Below the pieces are notes generated by a model. The model saw nothing but the letters and a program-made list of their open reading frames with translations. It did not search any database and was not told the origin of the DNA. Shown here piece after piece: positions 42,355 through 50,524 of a stretch of 53,146 bases of DNA; within the stretch, counting starts at the first letter, position 1, and each line of letters starts with the position of its first letter. A program made the position numbers and the translations under genes. Origin of the DNA: Bacillota bacterium (GTDB lineage Bacteria; Bacillota; Dehalobacteriia; UBA4068; UBA4997); NCBI GenBank assembly GCA_021769035.1, contig JAETTP010000017.1:1-53146 (forward strand), read 5' to 3'.

Positions 42355-43389
42355 TTAATAGCTTCCTTCGCAATTTATAGTCAACGTATTGCTATAAGAA
42401 TCAAATTCAACCCCAGCGTCAGACAAAAGCAACGGCACAAACTCCACAGCGGGAACCATTAATGGCGTACAGCCGTCAATTTCCAGTTTACCCTTGAAAA
42501 ATGTACTGGTAAAAAAATCGGTTCCGCCATCAACAAACTCCGGCAGTTCCGCCGCCTTATATATTCCCATTGTTTTACCAGAAATTCTGGGGTTGTATAT
42601 CACATTATGCTCCATTTCGCCGCCCTCAAACTGATTGCCGCGCTTAATCAGCACTTCATTGGAATGAGGCCAAACGACAATCGCGTCAATCTCCGCCAAT
42701 TCCTGATAATCGTAGGTGGTAAAATAGGTCAGCTTATGCTGCCATTCACCGTCAACCGTCAGGTCATACTGCCCTTTGTCATTTGCCGGCTCGTATATAG
42801 GATACTCCGCCAAAGGAGGAACACTTAGCAAATTAATCAAATCCTCCAGCCGGACATAACAGATACCGCCCAGCATTTGCGGCCCCAGCTGCTGTGTCAC
42901 GTCCTCACCGTTAAAGATAACCTCCGGCTTTTCCCGCTCCTCTTTATTAAGATATTCCGGCGTATAGATCAGCACGTCATCCCGATACACCACCGCCCAG
43001 CCAAACGCCTCGGCCACCGTGCGGGCGTGCACCCAAACTTGCCCCTGCTCTTTAACCGCAGCCGCCGCCAGCTTGTAACGCTCGCCATTCAGCAGCGCCT
43101 CGCTGCTGTCCAGCTTCAGCACCAGCTCGTCCTGGCCCAAGCGCATAGTAAACTGCTTGCCCTCCTGCTCCAGCTCCGCCCCCATCAAATCAGCCAGCCA
43201 ATCCAGCCGGGCCATCACCCCACTTTGATAGTAAACCGCGCCGTCGGCCTCCACCCCTTTGCCGTCCAGGCTCACGTGCAAATCATAGTTTTTTTCACCA
43301 ACAAACACTCCCACCGCAAGCTGCCAAAGCGCCCACAACACCACCACAAACAGCCCAATCTTCAACACAGTACGCAAAAACTCTTTCAT
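42355..43389 (-). CDS. Membrane-anchored stalk-domain-like protein
   Basis: About 344 residues. One N-terminal membrane helix (about 7-28), then YQSGVMARLDWLADLMGAELEQ and VWVHARTVAEAFGWAVVY, which resemble degenerate stalk modules, and further repeats towards the C-terminus (VPAVEFVPLLLSDAGVEFD). ATG 43389 is preferred over 43458 because the first 23 codons look unlike a signal and overlap the divergent leader; its ribosome site is weak. Function unknown, outer-surface location likely. Confidence 0.7.
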   Translation of the reverse strand: MKEFLRTVLKIGLFVVVLWALWQLAVGVFVGEKNYDLHVSLDGKGVEADGAVYYQSGVMARLDWLADLMGAELEQEGKQFTMRLGQDELVLKLDSSEALLNGERYKLAAAAVKEQGQVWVHARTVAEAFGWAVVYRDDVLIYTPEYLNKEEREKPEVIFNGEDVTQQLGPQMLGGICYVRLEDLINLLSVPPLAEYPIYEPANDKGQYDLTVDGEWQHKLTYFTTYDYQELAEIDAIVVWPHSNEVLIKRGNQFEGGEMEHNVIYNPRISGKTMGIYKAAELPEFVDGGTDFFTSTFFKGKLEIDGCTPLMVPAVEFVPLLLSDAGVEFDSYSNTLTINCEGSY

Positions 43390-43400
43390 TAGCAAACAGC

Positions 43401-43487
43401 TATAATAAAAACAAGCTGAGCAAAGGAGGCGCAACAATGAGAATAAACCGCTAAGCATACAGGGTTAAATGACAAAACGCCCTGTAT
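43401..43487 (+). promoter_or_regulatory. Leader with mini-ORF and hairpin before the hydrolase-SDR operon
   Basis: A -10 box TATAAT (43401-43406), then AAAGGAGG and a five-codon ORF M-R-I-N-R-stop (43437-43454), then a perfect 8-bp hairpin ATACAGGG (43457-43464) with CCCTGTAT (43480-43487). The hydrolase ribosome site AAGGAGG follows at about 43507. A translated leader next to a hairpin suggests attenuation or translational control (inference). Confidence 0.5.
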
Positions 43488-43522
43488 ATCACCAAACAAA
43501 CATGATAAGGAGGGCATTTTTT

Positions 43523-44278
43523 ATGTCATATTTTAACTATAAAGGTCAAAAAGTTTTTTACACTGCCACCGGCAGCGGCGAACCATGTCTGTTTCTGCAC
43601 GGCAACACGGCTTCATCGAAAATGTTCGATTTTATTCTACCATTATACACGAACGACTTACAGGTAATCCGCCTTGATTTTTTAGGCAACGGAAAATCCG
43701 ACCGGGTGGACGCCTTTCCGGACGAGCTCTGGATTGACCAGGGCCGGCAGGTTGTTGAGCTGGCCAAAGCCCTAAACTGCGGGCCGCTGAATTTGGTGGG
43801 CACCAGCGGCGGCGCTTATGCGGCAATCAACGCCGCCCTGGCGGAGCCGCAGCTGTTCCGCCGGGTTGTGGCCGATAGCTTTGACGGCGACGCCCTGCCG
43901 CCCGGCTTTGCCCAGGCGATTATTCAGGAACGCCAGGCCGCCAAGCAGGACGAACAGGCCCGCGGCTTTTATGAATGGAACCAAGGCCCGGATTGGGAAC
44001 AGGTGGTGGATTTGGACACCGACGTGCTGGTAAAATATGAGGAAAAGCAAACGCGCCTGTTTTTGCGGCCCATTGCGCAAATTTCGGCGCCGCTGCTCAT
44101 CACCATCAGCCTGGAAGATGAAATGCTGCACAACGACGCGCCGACAGAGTGCGCCCGCCTGCACAGCCGCAACCCGCTGATTGAATATCGGATTTTCGAG
44201 CAGGGAGCACACCCACTGCTGACCTCGCGCGCGGAGGAAATAGCAGAGTTAATCAAAAGCTTTTTGCAGCAACCATAA
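43523..44278 (+). CDS. Alpha/beta hydrolase
   Basis: 251 residues with the alpha/beta fold: oxyanion HGNTAS, nucleophile Ser95 in GTSGG, a probable acid in the SLEDEML segment (about residue 202) and His230 in QGAHPLL. Substrate cannot be read. ATG 43523 is 9 nt after AAGGAGG; a longer frame to 43469 would include that site. It is followed after 45 nt by an SDR, suggesting one small-molecule pathway. Confidence 0.85.
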   Translation: MSYFNYKGQKVFYTATGSGEPCLFLHGNTASSKMFDFILPLYTNDLQVIRLDFLGNGKSDRVDAFPDELWIDQGRQVVELAKALNCGPLNLVGTSGGAYAAINAALAEPQLFRRVVADSFDGDALPPGFAQAIIQERQAAKQDEQARGFYEWNQGPDWEQVVDLDTDVLVKYEEKQTRLFLRPIAQISAPLLITISLEDEMLHNDAPTECARLHSRNPLIEYRIFEQGAHPLLTSRAEEIAELIKSFLQQP

Positions 44279-44323
44279 AAACCTTTATTTCGTCTATCTT
44301 ATTTTTTGAGGAGGTATATCAAA

Positions 44324-45124
44324 ATGAGTTTTTTAAAGGATAAAACAGCAATTATCACCGGCGCAGGCCGGGCTGTGCTGAGCGACGGCCGCTGCGGCTC
44401 TATCGGCTACGGCATCGCCACCGCTTACGCCAAGGAGGGGGCCAATATCGTTATCACCGGCCGCAACGTGCAAAAATTGCAGGACGCCAAGGAGGAGCTG
44501 GAACGCCTTTACGGTATTCAGGTGCTGACAGTGGCGGCCGACGTGAACGCCAAGGCGGACAACAAAGCCGTGGTGGCGGAAGTGGTGCGGCAGACGATGG
44601 AAAAATTCGGCCGGATTGACGTGCTGATTAACAATGCCCAGGCCTCGGCCTCCGGCATAACGCTGGAGGACCACACAACCGAGCAATTTGACCTGGCTAT
44701 TTACTCCGGCCTGTACGCCGCTTTCTATTATATGCAGGCCTGCTACCCGCACCTGGTGGAAACCAAAGGCACGGTTATCAACTTCGCTTCCGGCGCGGGC
44801 TTGTTCGGCAACTTTGGCCAGTGCGCTTACGCCGCCGCCAAGGAGGGCATCCGCGGCCTAACCCGCGTGGCCGCCACCGAGTGGGCGCCGGCCGGGGTGA
44901 ACGTCAACATCATTTGCCCGCTGGCCTGGACGGCCCAGCTGGAGGGCTTTGCCAACCAGTACCCGGAGGCTTTCAAAGCCAACGTAAAAATGCCGCCGGC
45001 CGGCCATTACGGCGACGCGGAGCTGGAAATCGGTCGGGTGTGCGTGCAGCTGGCCTCGCCGGACTTCAAATATATGACCGGCGAAACTATCACCCTGGAG
45101 GGCGGCATGGGTCAGCGCCCGTAA
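44324..45124 (+). CDS. Short-chain dehydrogenase/reductase
   Basis: About 266 residues. The glycine-rich NAD(P) motif is TGAGRAVLSDGRCGSIGYG, longer than the usual TGxxxGxG by an insertion of about seven residues; then NNAQ, the catalytic Tyr169 and Lys173 (YAAAK) and a C-terminal ETITLEGGMGQ. Basic Arg after ITGR suggests NADP. ATG follows GAGGAGG. It is co-oriented with the hydrolase and ends in a terminator with a duplicated arm. Confidence 0.9.
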   Translation: MSFLKDKTAIITGAGRAVLSDGRCGSIGYGIATAYAKEGANIVITGRNVQKLQDAKEELERLYGIQVLTVAADVNAKADNKAVVAEVVRQTMEKFGRIDVLINNAQASASGITLEDHTTEQFDLAIYSGLYAAFYYMQACYPHLVETKGTVINFASGAGLFGNFGQCAYAAAKEGIRGLTRVAATEWAPAGVNVNIICPLAWTAQLEGFANQYPEAFKANVKMPPAGHYGDAELEIGRVCVQLASPDFKYMTGETITLEGGMGQRP

Positions 45125-45147
45125 GGCCTGGAATTATTTACGTCCTT

Positions 45148-45197
45148 AAAGCCGCTCTTTCCACAAAGGGCGGCTTCTTTCCACAAAGGGCGGCTTT
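45148..45197 (+). terminator. Terminator with a duplicated 3' arm
   Basis: AAAGCCGC (45148-45155) can pair with GCGGCTTC at 45170-45177 or with GCGGCTTT at 45190-45197, because the 20-bp CTTTCCACAAAGGGCGGCTT is repeated head to tail (45157-45176 and 45177-45196). Short T stretches follow each arm. Confidence 0.65.
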
Positions 45198-45203
45198 AAT
45201 CTA

Positions 45204-45232
45204 TTGATTTTATTGCCAAATCGTGCTAAAAT
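45204..45232 (+). promoter_or_regulatory. Promoter of the anchored-protein gene
   Basis: TTGATT (45204-45209), 17-nt spacer and TAAAAT (45227-45232), just after the duplicated terminator. Confidence 0.6.
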
Positions 45233-45276
45233 TAGATTAACTTAATTAAAATATAACAAAAAATGAGGTGAAGATA

Positions 45277-46962
45277 ATGAATTTACAGGAGCTTTCCGAA
45301 AACAAACCAAGCAGCAGCGCCAAACCGCCAAACAAAAAGGTGATTTACATTGTCGCCGCGCTGGCAGCGCTGGTGATTATTGTCGGCGGTTTTATGGCTT
45401 ACCAAAACGTTCAGGAAACCAACCGCAAAATTGCCACCACTGTGGAGGACATTGAGGACTTCGCTAAAAAATCAACCAACAGTTCAGTTAAATACCCTGT
45501 TTCAAGCAGCAGTTATCTTTACAGGGGATACATCTGGGATGAGGGCGGTTATTTTGACCAGCTGCGAGACAACAAAAAGCTGGCAAGCGCCCTGGTGGCG
45601 GCTATGGAGGCGAACTGCAACCCAACAAATGACAGCGGGGAAACTAAATTCAGCTATTATGGCATGTTACACGCCTATAACATGGCCGCCATACTGGAAT
45701 ATATGGACTATGAAAACCCTGATGTCAAGGCCTGCCTGGATTCATTGACTGCGCAAACCCTGGCAATCGTTGACGAGAGTGAAAGCTTCAGCACCACCAG
45801 CAGCATATATAACATTTTGCTGCCTTTTAAGGGACTGACCTATTACACCGGCGTAACGGAGCAGTTGCCAAACGAGCAGATTGAGGCCGCTTATCTGGCC
45901 GAATGGCAGAAGGTTAAGCAGGAAATGAGCGGCGGCAAGGCCGATTTGGCTGGTTTTCTGGATGACCTGGCGGACATCATCAGCCAAGGCCCCATCACCG
46001 TGCAGGAGCGAGTCAAAACGGAAACTGCCGCTGGCTCAGAAATGGCAACCCCAGTAAACGGCACTTACATTCCGGAAACTGAGCTGGACGTCAACAAAAT
46101 GGCTCCTTACGATGAAATTATGGCCGCCTTGCAGGAGTACGGCCAGGCCGCCATTTTCCGCAACGGCCAGGGCGGCTACTATGATTCCCACAATGAAAAA
46201 GGCACAAAGTACGGCGATTTTATGAAGCGTGTTGTCAGCGGCAGAGTTCGCCGCACCGGCCAGGAGGACGCTTTTACGGAAAGCTATCTGCGTCAGCACT
46301 ATGACAAGCCGGATTCCACCTACTACTATTTTAAGGGTGAAAAGATTTCCAGCCTGCCCTCTTTCTTTAGCGATACCACCAAGGTGTTCGTCTATAACGG
46401 AACCGCTTTTGCCTTTACTGATTACGCTGTTTATTACGGCTCCGATTGCCTGCCTTATGATTATGCAAAGGCCAAGGAGATGGAGTTTAAGCACGTAAGC
46501 GTGAATGAAGAGGAATATCAAAGCAACAGGATGGCTCAGGCGCTGACGCCCTATTTGCGGGAGCTGAAAAATTTCAACCCCAGATATGAGTACAATGTGG
46601 AAAACAATCTGGTAACCATCTATCTGACGGCCCTGCCCGGCACCACCGCCGCCCTGCAGGCCGGGGAGTCCATCCCCTTTTCCCCGCAGGATGACGCCAA
46701 GCTGGAATGGGGCAAGTTCTGCGATTATTTAAGCAGCCTCTATAATCAAATGAAAGACACGGTGGGCGAGGTCAACGAACTCCAACTCAGCCTCAACGGC
46801 GATAGCACCGGCATTGGCATAATCGTAATCAGCGACGTTAACCCAGACGCCGGCCTGCTCTCTATGCTGAATGGCGAGGTGGTGCAGGACAATTCCGCCA
46901 ACCCGCCGGAGCCGGCCAACCCCAGCCCAGGCAATCAAGAGCAACCTGCGCCAACCGAATAA
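45277..46962 (+). CDS. Uncharacterised membrane-anchored protein
   Basis: About 561 residues. A short cytoplasmic tail, one helix (about 22-42) and a large outer domain ending in a Pro/Asn/Gln-rich tail. No known domain recognised. Segments such as SSYLYRGYIWDEGGYFDQL, a later LTYYTGVTEQLP and LPSFFSDTTKVFVYNGTAFAFTDYAVYYG suggest a mixed helical and beta surface protein. ATG 45277 follows GAGGTGAAG. It has its own promoter and is followed after 18 nt by a GNAT gene. Confidence 0.7.
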   Translation: MNLQELSENKPSSSAKPPNKKVIYIVAALAALVIIVGGFMAYQNVQETNRKIATTVEDIEDFAKKSTNSSVKYPVSSSSYLYRGYIWDEGGYFDQLRDNKKLASALVAAMEANCNPTNDSGETKFSYYGMLHAYNMAAILEYMDYENPDVKACLDSLTAQTLAIVDESESFSTTSSIYNILLPFKGLTYYTGVTEQLPNEQIEAAYLAEWQKVKQEMSGGKADLAGFLDDLADIISQGPITVQERVKTETAAGSEMATPVNGTYIPETELDVNKMAPYDEIMAALQEYGQAAIFRNGQGGYYDSHNEKGTKYGDFMKRVVSGRVRRTGQEDAFTESYLRQHYDKPDSTYYYFKGEKISSLPSFFSDTTKVFVYNGTAFAFTDYAVYYGSDCLPYDYAKAKEMEFKHVSVNEEEYQSNRMAQALTPYLRELKNFNPRYEYNVENNLVTIYLTALPGTTAALQAGESIPFSPQDDAKLEWGKFCDYLSSLYNQMKDTVGEVNELQLSLNGDSTGIGIIVISDVNPDAGLLSMLNGEVVQDNSANPPEPANPSPGNQEQPAPTE

Positions 46963-46980
46963 CACAGCAGAGGTTAAATT

Positions 46981-47409
46981 ATGATTAGAAAAATGCAGCC
47001 CGCCGATTTGGAGCCGGCACTGGAGCTTTGGCTGGCCGCCAACCTGCAGGCCCACAGCTTCATTGCCCCGGCCTACTGGTACGACAACCTGGAGCCGCTG
47101 CGCCAAATGTTGCCCCAGGCGGAGGTGTACGTTTATGCAGAGGCGGCAGAAAGCGCCCCGCTGGCCCTTATCGGGCTGGATGGTGATTACATCGCCGGGC
47201 TTTTTGTGGCCCCGGAGGCTCAGACGCAAGGCATTGGCAAGCAGCTGCTGGATTATGCCAAAATCCTGCGCAGCCAATTAACCTTGCGGGTTTACCGGCA
47301 AAACGAGCGAGCCCTAAACTTTTACCAGCGCGAGGGCTTCCAGATTACAGACTCGCAGATTGACGAAGCAACCGGCGCAGCGGAGTACTTAATGCATTGG
47401 CAGGCCTAA
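46981..47409 (+). CDS. GNAT acetyltransferase
   Basis: 142 residues. The acetyl-CoA loop is QTQGIGKQLLDYAK, preceded by AGLFVAPEA; the C-terminal RVYRQNERALNFYQREGFQ is typical. It resembles the PhnO/YjaB-like group in size. The substrate is unknown. AGAGG precedes the ATG and it likely shares a transcript with the anchored protein. Confidence 0.88.
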   Translation: MIRKMQPADLEPALELWLAANLQAHSFIAPAYWYDNLEPLRQMLPQAEVYVYAEAAESAPLALIGLDGDYIAGLFVAPEAQTQGIGKQLLDYAKILRSQLTLRVYRQNERALNFYQREGFQITDSQIDEATGAAEYLMHWQA

Positions 47410-47418
47410 AATATCCCC

Positions 47419-48309
47419 TTACTCATAATCGTTATTATCACGCAAGCGATATTCCTTAGGTGAAAAACCAGTTTTCTGCTTGAAACACTGGCCAAAATGG
47501 CTTAGCTGATGAAAACCAACTGCGTTAGCAATGTTTTCGATTTTATCGGTGGAGGTTTTCAGCAGCCTGGCCGCCTGCGCCAAACGATATTCCAACAGAT
47601 ATTTATAGGGCGTCGTTTGCATACTGCTCTTAAAGCAGCGCAAACATTCCGACTTACTAACATTAGCGCTGGCCGCCAAATCCGCCAGCGCTATATTTTC
47701 AGCGTAATTTGCTTCGATATAACGCAAAAACTTTTGCATACGAATATTGGTCAGGCTTTTTTCGTGCGAAGCCGGAAGCTGAATATTTTTAAGCATCAAC
47801 AGCCAAATGCGCGTCAGCAAAACCAAAACTTCATATACATAAAAATCGTGCTGCTCGTTTTCCAGCAGGCTAAGCTGCTGCATAATAGCCAAAATCTCAT
47901 CGCACCAATCCTGACCTTTGACAAAATGACAAAGAGAGAGCTGCTCCGCCGCCAAAACCCGATCGACAAACTGTTTAGCCGGGCTGCCTGCGTAAAAGCT
48001 CAGAAAATAATCTGGAAAACGAAAGGTTTTGTAATGGGCCTCCTCCACCTTTTGCACCCGGTGCAAAACCTTTTGATTAACAAACAAACCCTCGCCGGCC
48101 GCCAAAAGCAGATTCGCTTCCAAGGTTTGCAGCCGGATTGTGCCGCTTAAAACATAAATAAACTGCAAATCATCATGCCAGTGCATAATTTTGAAAGCCG
48201 GGGTTTGCGGATAACTGCGGCCATTAATAACATCTAACACCAGATAAGGAAAATCAGTGTTGGCATTTAAATTAACGGAATAAAAAAAATCCTTATGAAG
48301 TTTGCTCAT
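47419..48309 (-). CDS. AraC-family transcriptional regulator
   Basis: 296 residues. The N-terminal cupin (about 35-120) has HWHDDLQFIYVLSGT and GEGLFVNQKVLHRV; the C-terminal double helix-turn-helix (about 195-290) has LADLAASANVSKSECLRCFK and ENIANAVGFHQLSHFGQCFKQKTGFSPKEYR. It faces away from the MFS exporter gene across about 220 nt, so that exporter is a likely target. Confidence 0.92.
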   Translation of the reverse strand: MSKLHKDFFYSVNLNANTDFPYLVLDVINGRSYPQTPAFKIMHWHDDLQFIYVLSGTIRLQTLEANLLLAAGEGLFVNQKVLHRVQKVEEAHYKTFRFPDYFLSFYAGSPAKQFVDRVLAAEQLSLCHFVKGQDWCDEILAIMQQLSLLENEQHDFYVYEVLVLLTRIWLLMLKNIQLPASHEKSLTNIRMQKFLRYIEANYAENIALADLAASANVSKSECLRCFKSSMQTTPYKYLLEYRLAQAARLLKTSTDKIENIANAVGFHQLSHFGQCFKQKTGFSPKEYRLRDNNDYE

Positions 48310-48528
48310 CTCTCATCACCTTTTTGCGATATTATGATAATATATGGTGTTTTTTTGCTAACAGTAGAAGCATGCATTGTGATATAATCATAATAGTAAA
48401 ACAAGCAAAAGTCAAGGCTAATATAAACATTAGCTTAAATAATTTACTAAAAACCAACGCCGCGCTTTTCAATAAAGCGACAAGGTAATTTGATTTTGCT
48501 TAATATTGAGAAGAAAAAGGTGAAGAAG

Positions 48529-49704
48529 ATGAAACTGCAAAAAAAGGCTCCTTACATTCTGGCCTTTGGCCACCTCTGTTCCGACATCAACCAGGGCTCT
48601 CTGGCGGCAATCCTGCCTTTTTTGGTTGCCGCCCACAATTACAATTATACCACCGCCGCCACTCTGGTGATGGTTTCCAACATCGTGGGCTCAATTATTC
48701 AGCCAGTTTTCGGCTGCATTGCCGACAAGCACGGCCGGCCTTATTATATGACTATCGGGCTGCTGCTGGCCGGCGGCGGTATGTCGCTGACCGGCCTGAT
48801 TGATAATTTCTACGGCCTCTGCGCTGCCGTGATGGTTAGCGGTGTGGGCGTTGCCATGTTTCACCCACAGGCGGCCCAGCTGGTCAACAAAAACGCCGAC
48901 GCCAAAAGCAAAGGCGCCAAAATGGGGCTTTTCTCCTTTGGCGGCAATCTGGGCTTCACAGTTGGGCCGATTTTGGCCAGCGCCTCCATCGCCACCTTTG
49001 GTTTGAAAGGAACGTTAGTGTTTTTGCTGCCGCCGCTGTTGTTCGGCCTGGTATCCAGCTTGACATTTCGGGAAACAGACGCAAACAAGGCCGCCGACCG
49101 CCGGCAAATTGCTGCCAACGAACAGCCGGAAAACTGGCCCGCTTTTGCCAAACTCAGTATATTCCTCGTTTGCCGCTCCATTATGTATAATGGTATCAAT
49201 ACCTTTTTAGTGCTTTATCTGGTGGAGATATTTGGCCAAAGTAAAACCCTGGGCAGCACCTGCCTCAGCCTTTACTACGCCGTCACCGCAATCAGCGCCC
49301 TGCTAGGCGGTCAGCTGGCCGATAAATTTGGCCACCGCAAAATTCTGCGCCTTTCCTTTGCTATTTATCTGCCGGCCATTTGCCTGTTTGCTCTCAGTCA
49401 TAATTTACTTTTCTTACTGTTAATGTTACTACCAATGGGTGTTGGCATCGGCCTTTGCTACAGCCCTATGGTGCTTTTAGGCCAGCTTTATATTCCCAGG
49501 CACACCGGTTTTGCCTCCGGCGTAACCCTGGGCCTGGGAGTCAGCATCGGTGGTATTGTTTCCCCCTTGTTGGGCAAAATAGGAGATACCTACGGACTTA
49601 ACGCCATTTTCTGCCTGCTTTGCGGGCTGGCTTTTGTGCCGCTGCTAACCTCGCTCTGCCTGCCGGAGCCAGAACCAGAAACACCCATCACTTTGGAGGA
49701 TTAA
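48529..49704 (+). CDS. MFS transporter, fosmidomycin-resistance-like (Fsr) group
   Basis: About 391 residues and 12 hydrophobic helices. DINQGSLAAILPFL near the start, GCIADKHGRPYYM as the loop 2-3 motif, VAMFHPQAAQLVN (the FHP element of Fsr proteins) and a second ADKFGHRKI loop support the group. Members export various drugs, so fosmidomycin itself is not implied. ATG 48529 follows AAGGTGAAGAAG. It is divergent from the AraC-type gene and ends 3 nt before ogt. Confidence 0.85.
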   Translation: MKLQKKAPYILAFGHLCSDINQGSLAAILPFLVAAHNYNYTTAATLVMVSNIVGSIIQPVFGCIADKHGRPYYMTIGLLLAGGGMSLTGLIDNFYGLCAAVMVSGVGVAMFHPQAAQLVNKNADAKSKGAKMGLFSFGGNLGFTVGPILASASIATFGLKGTLVFLLPPLLFGLVSSLTFRETDANKAADRRQIAANEQPENWPAFAKLSIFLVCRSIMYNGINTFLVLYLVEIFGQSKTLGSTCLSLYYAVTAISALLGGQLADKFGHRKILRLSFAIYLPAICLFALSHNLLFLLLMLLPMGVGIGLCYSPMVLLGQLYIPRHTGFASGVTLGLGVSIGGIVSPLLGKIGDTYGLNAIFCLLCGLAFVPLLTSLCLPEPEPETPITLED

Positions 49705-49707
49705 ACT

Positions 49708-50235
49708 ATGGAATACACCTACCATTACAATTCGCCGCTTGGCGGTATCACTTTAGCCAGCAACGGCAGCTCCCTGACCGGGCTTTGGTTTGACGGCCAA
49801 AAATATTTTGCCGCCACCCTGCCGCCGGAGCATGAGTCTAAACCCCTGCCCGTGTTTGAACAAACCAGCAACTGGTTGGATATTTACTTCAGCGGGCGCG
49901 AGCCTGCTTTCACACCGCCACTGCAACTGCAAGCCAGCCCCTTTCGGCTGGCGGTGTGGGAAATATTGCGACAAATTCCTTTCGGTCAAACCATAACCTA
50001 TGCGGAAATTGCCCGCCAAATCGCCGCCCCCAAGTCGGCGCAGGCCGTAGGTGGAGCGGTGGCTCACAATCCGATCTCTTTAATCATACCTTGCCACCGG
50101 GTTGTCGGCACCGGCGGCAGTCTGACCGGTTACGCCGGCGGTTTAGATAAAAAACAATATTTGCTGGCCCTGGAGGGAATCAAACTGAATGAATTGCCCT
50201 CCAAACGCAAAGGAGCCCTTTTGCAAAATGAATGA
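49708..50235 (+). CDS. ogt: Methylated-DNA--protein-cysteine methyltransferase
   Basis: 175 residues. Ribonuclease-like N-terminal domain, then the alkyl-acceptor domain with active Cys129 in IIPCHRVV, the preceding TYAEIARQ helix-turn-helix and GGAVAHNP loop, and GYAGGLDKKQ after it. It removes O6-alkyl groups from guanine. Starts 3 nt after the exporter stop and overlaps the next gene by 8 nt. Confidence 0.95.
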   Translation: MEYTYHYNSPLGGITLASNGSSLTGLWFDGQKYFAATLPPEHESKPLPVFEQTSNWLDIYFSGREPAFTPPLQLQASPFRLAVWEILRQIPFGQTITYAEIARQIAAPKSAQAVGGAVAHNPISLIIPCHRVVGTGGSLTGYAGGLDKKQYLLALEGIKLNELPSKRKGALLQNE

Positions 50236-50524
50236 AGATTTAGTTTACGAAATTTTAGCCGTCGTGGAAGAAATCCCCGCTGGCCGCGTCGCCACCTACG
50301 GCCAAATTGCCCGCCTAATCGGCCGCGAGAAAAACGCCCGGCTGGTCGGCCAGGTGCTAAGTCGGGCGGAATATTACGGCGACTATCCATGTCATCGAGT
50401 GGTAAACCACACCGGCCGGCTGGTGCCTGGCTGGTCGGAGCAGGCCGCCCTGCTACAAGCGGAAGGCGTTGCCCTAAAGGACCCGGAACACGTCGACATC
50501 AGGCTTTATCAGTGGGATTGCTAG
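50228..50524 (+). CDS. MGMT-family protein (small, Cys retained)
   Basis: 98 residues, only the DNA-binding alkyltransferase domain. ATYGQIARLIG is the helix-turn-helix and PCHRVV has Cys55, where non-catalytic alkyltransferase-like proteins often have Trp. So it may be catalytic or mark lesions for excision. ATG 50228 overlaps ogt; its stop overlaps the converging lipoprotein gene by 4 nt. Confidence 0.85.
   Translation: MNEDLVYEILAVVEEIPAGRVATYGQIARLIGREKNARLVGQVLSRAEYYGDYPCHRVVNHTGRLVPGWSEQAALLQAEGVALKDPEHVDIRLYQWDC

Noticed and set aside
48310-48528. Extra small gene in the AraC-MFS gap
   Set aside because: No frame with a ribosome site was found; only a TATAAT-like box near 48383 and a small hairpin near 48465-48480 are visible.
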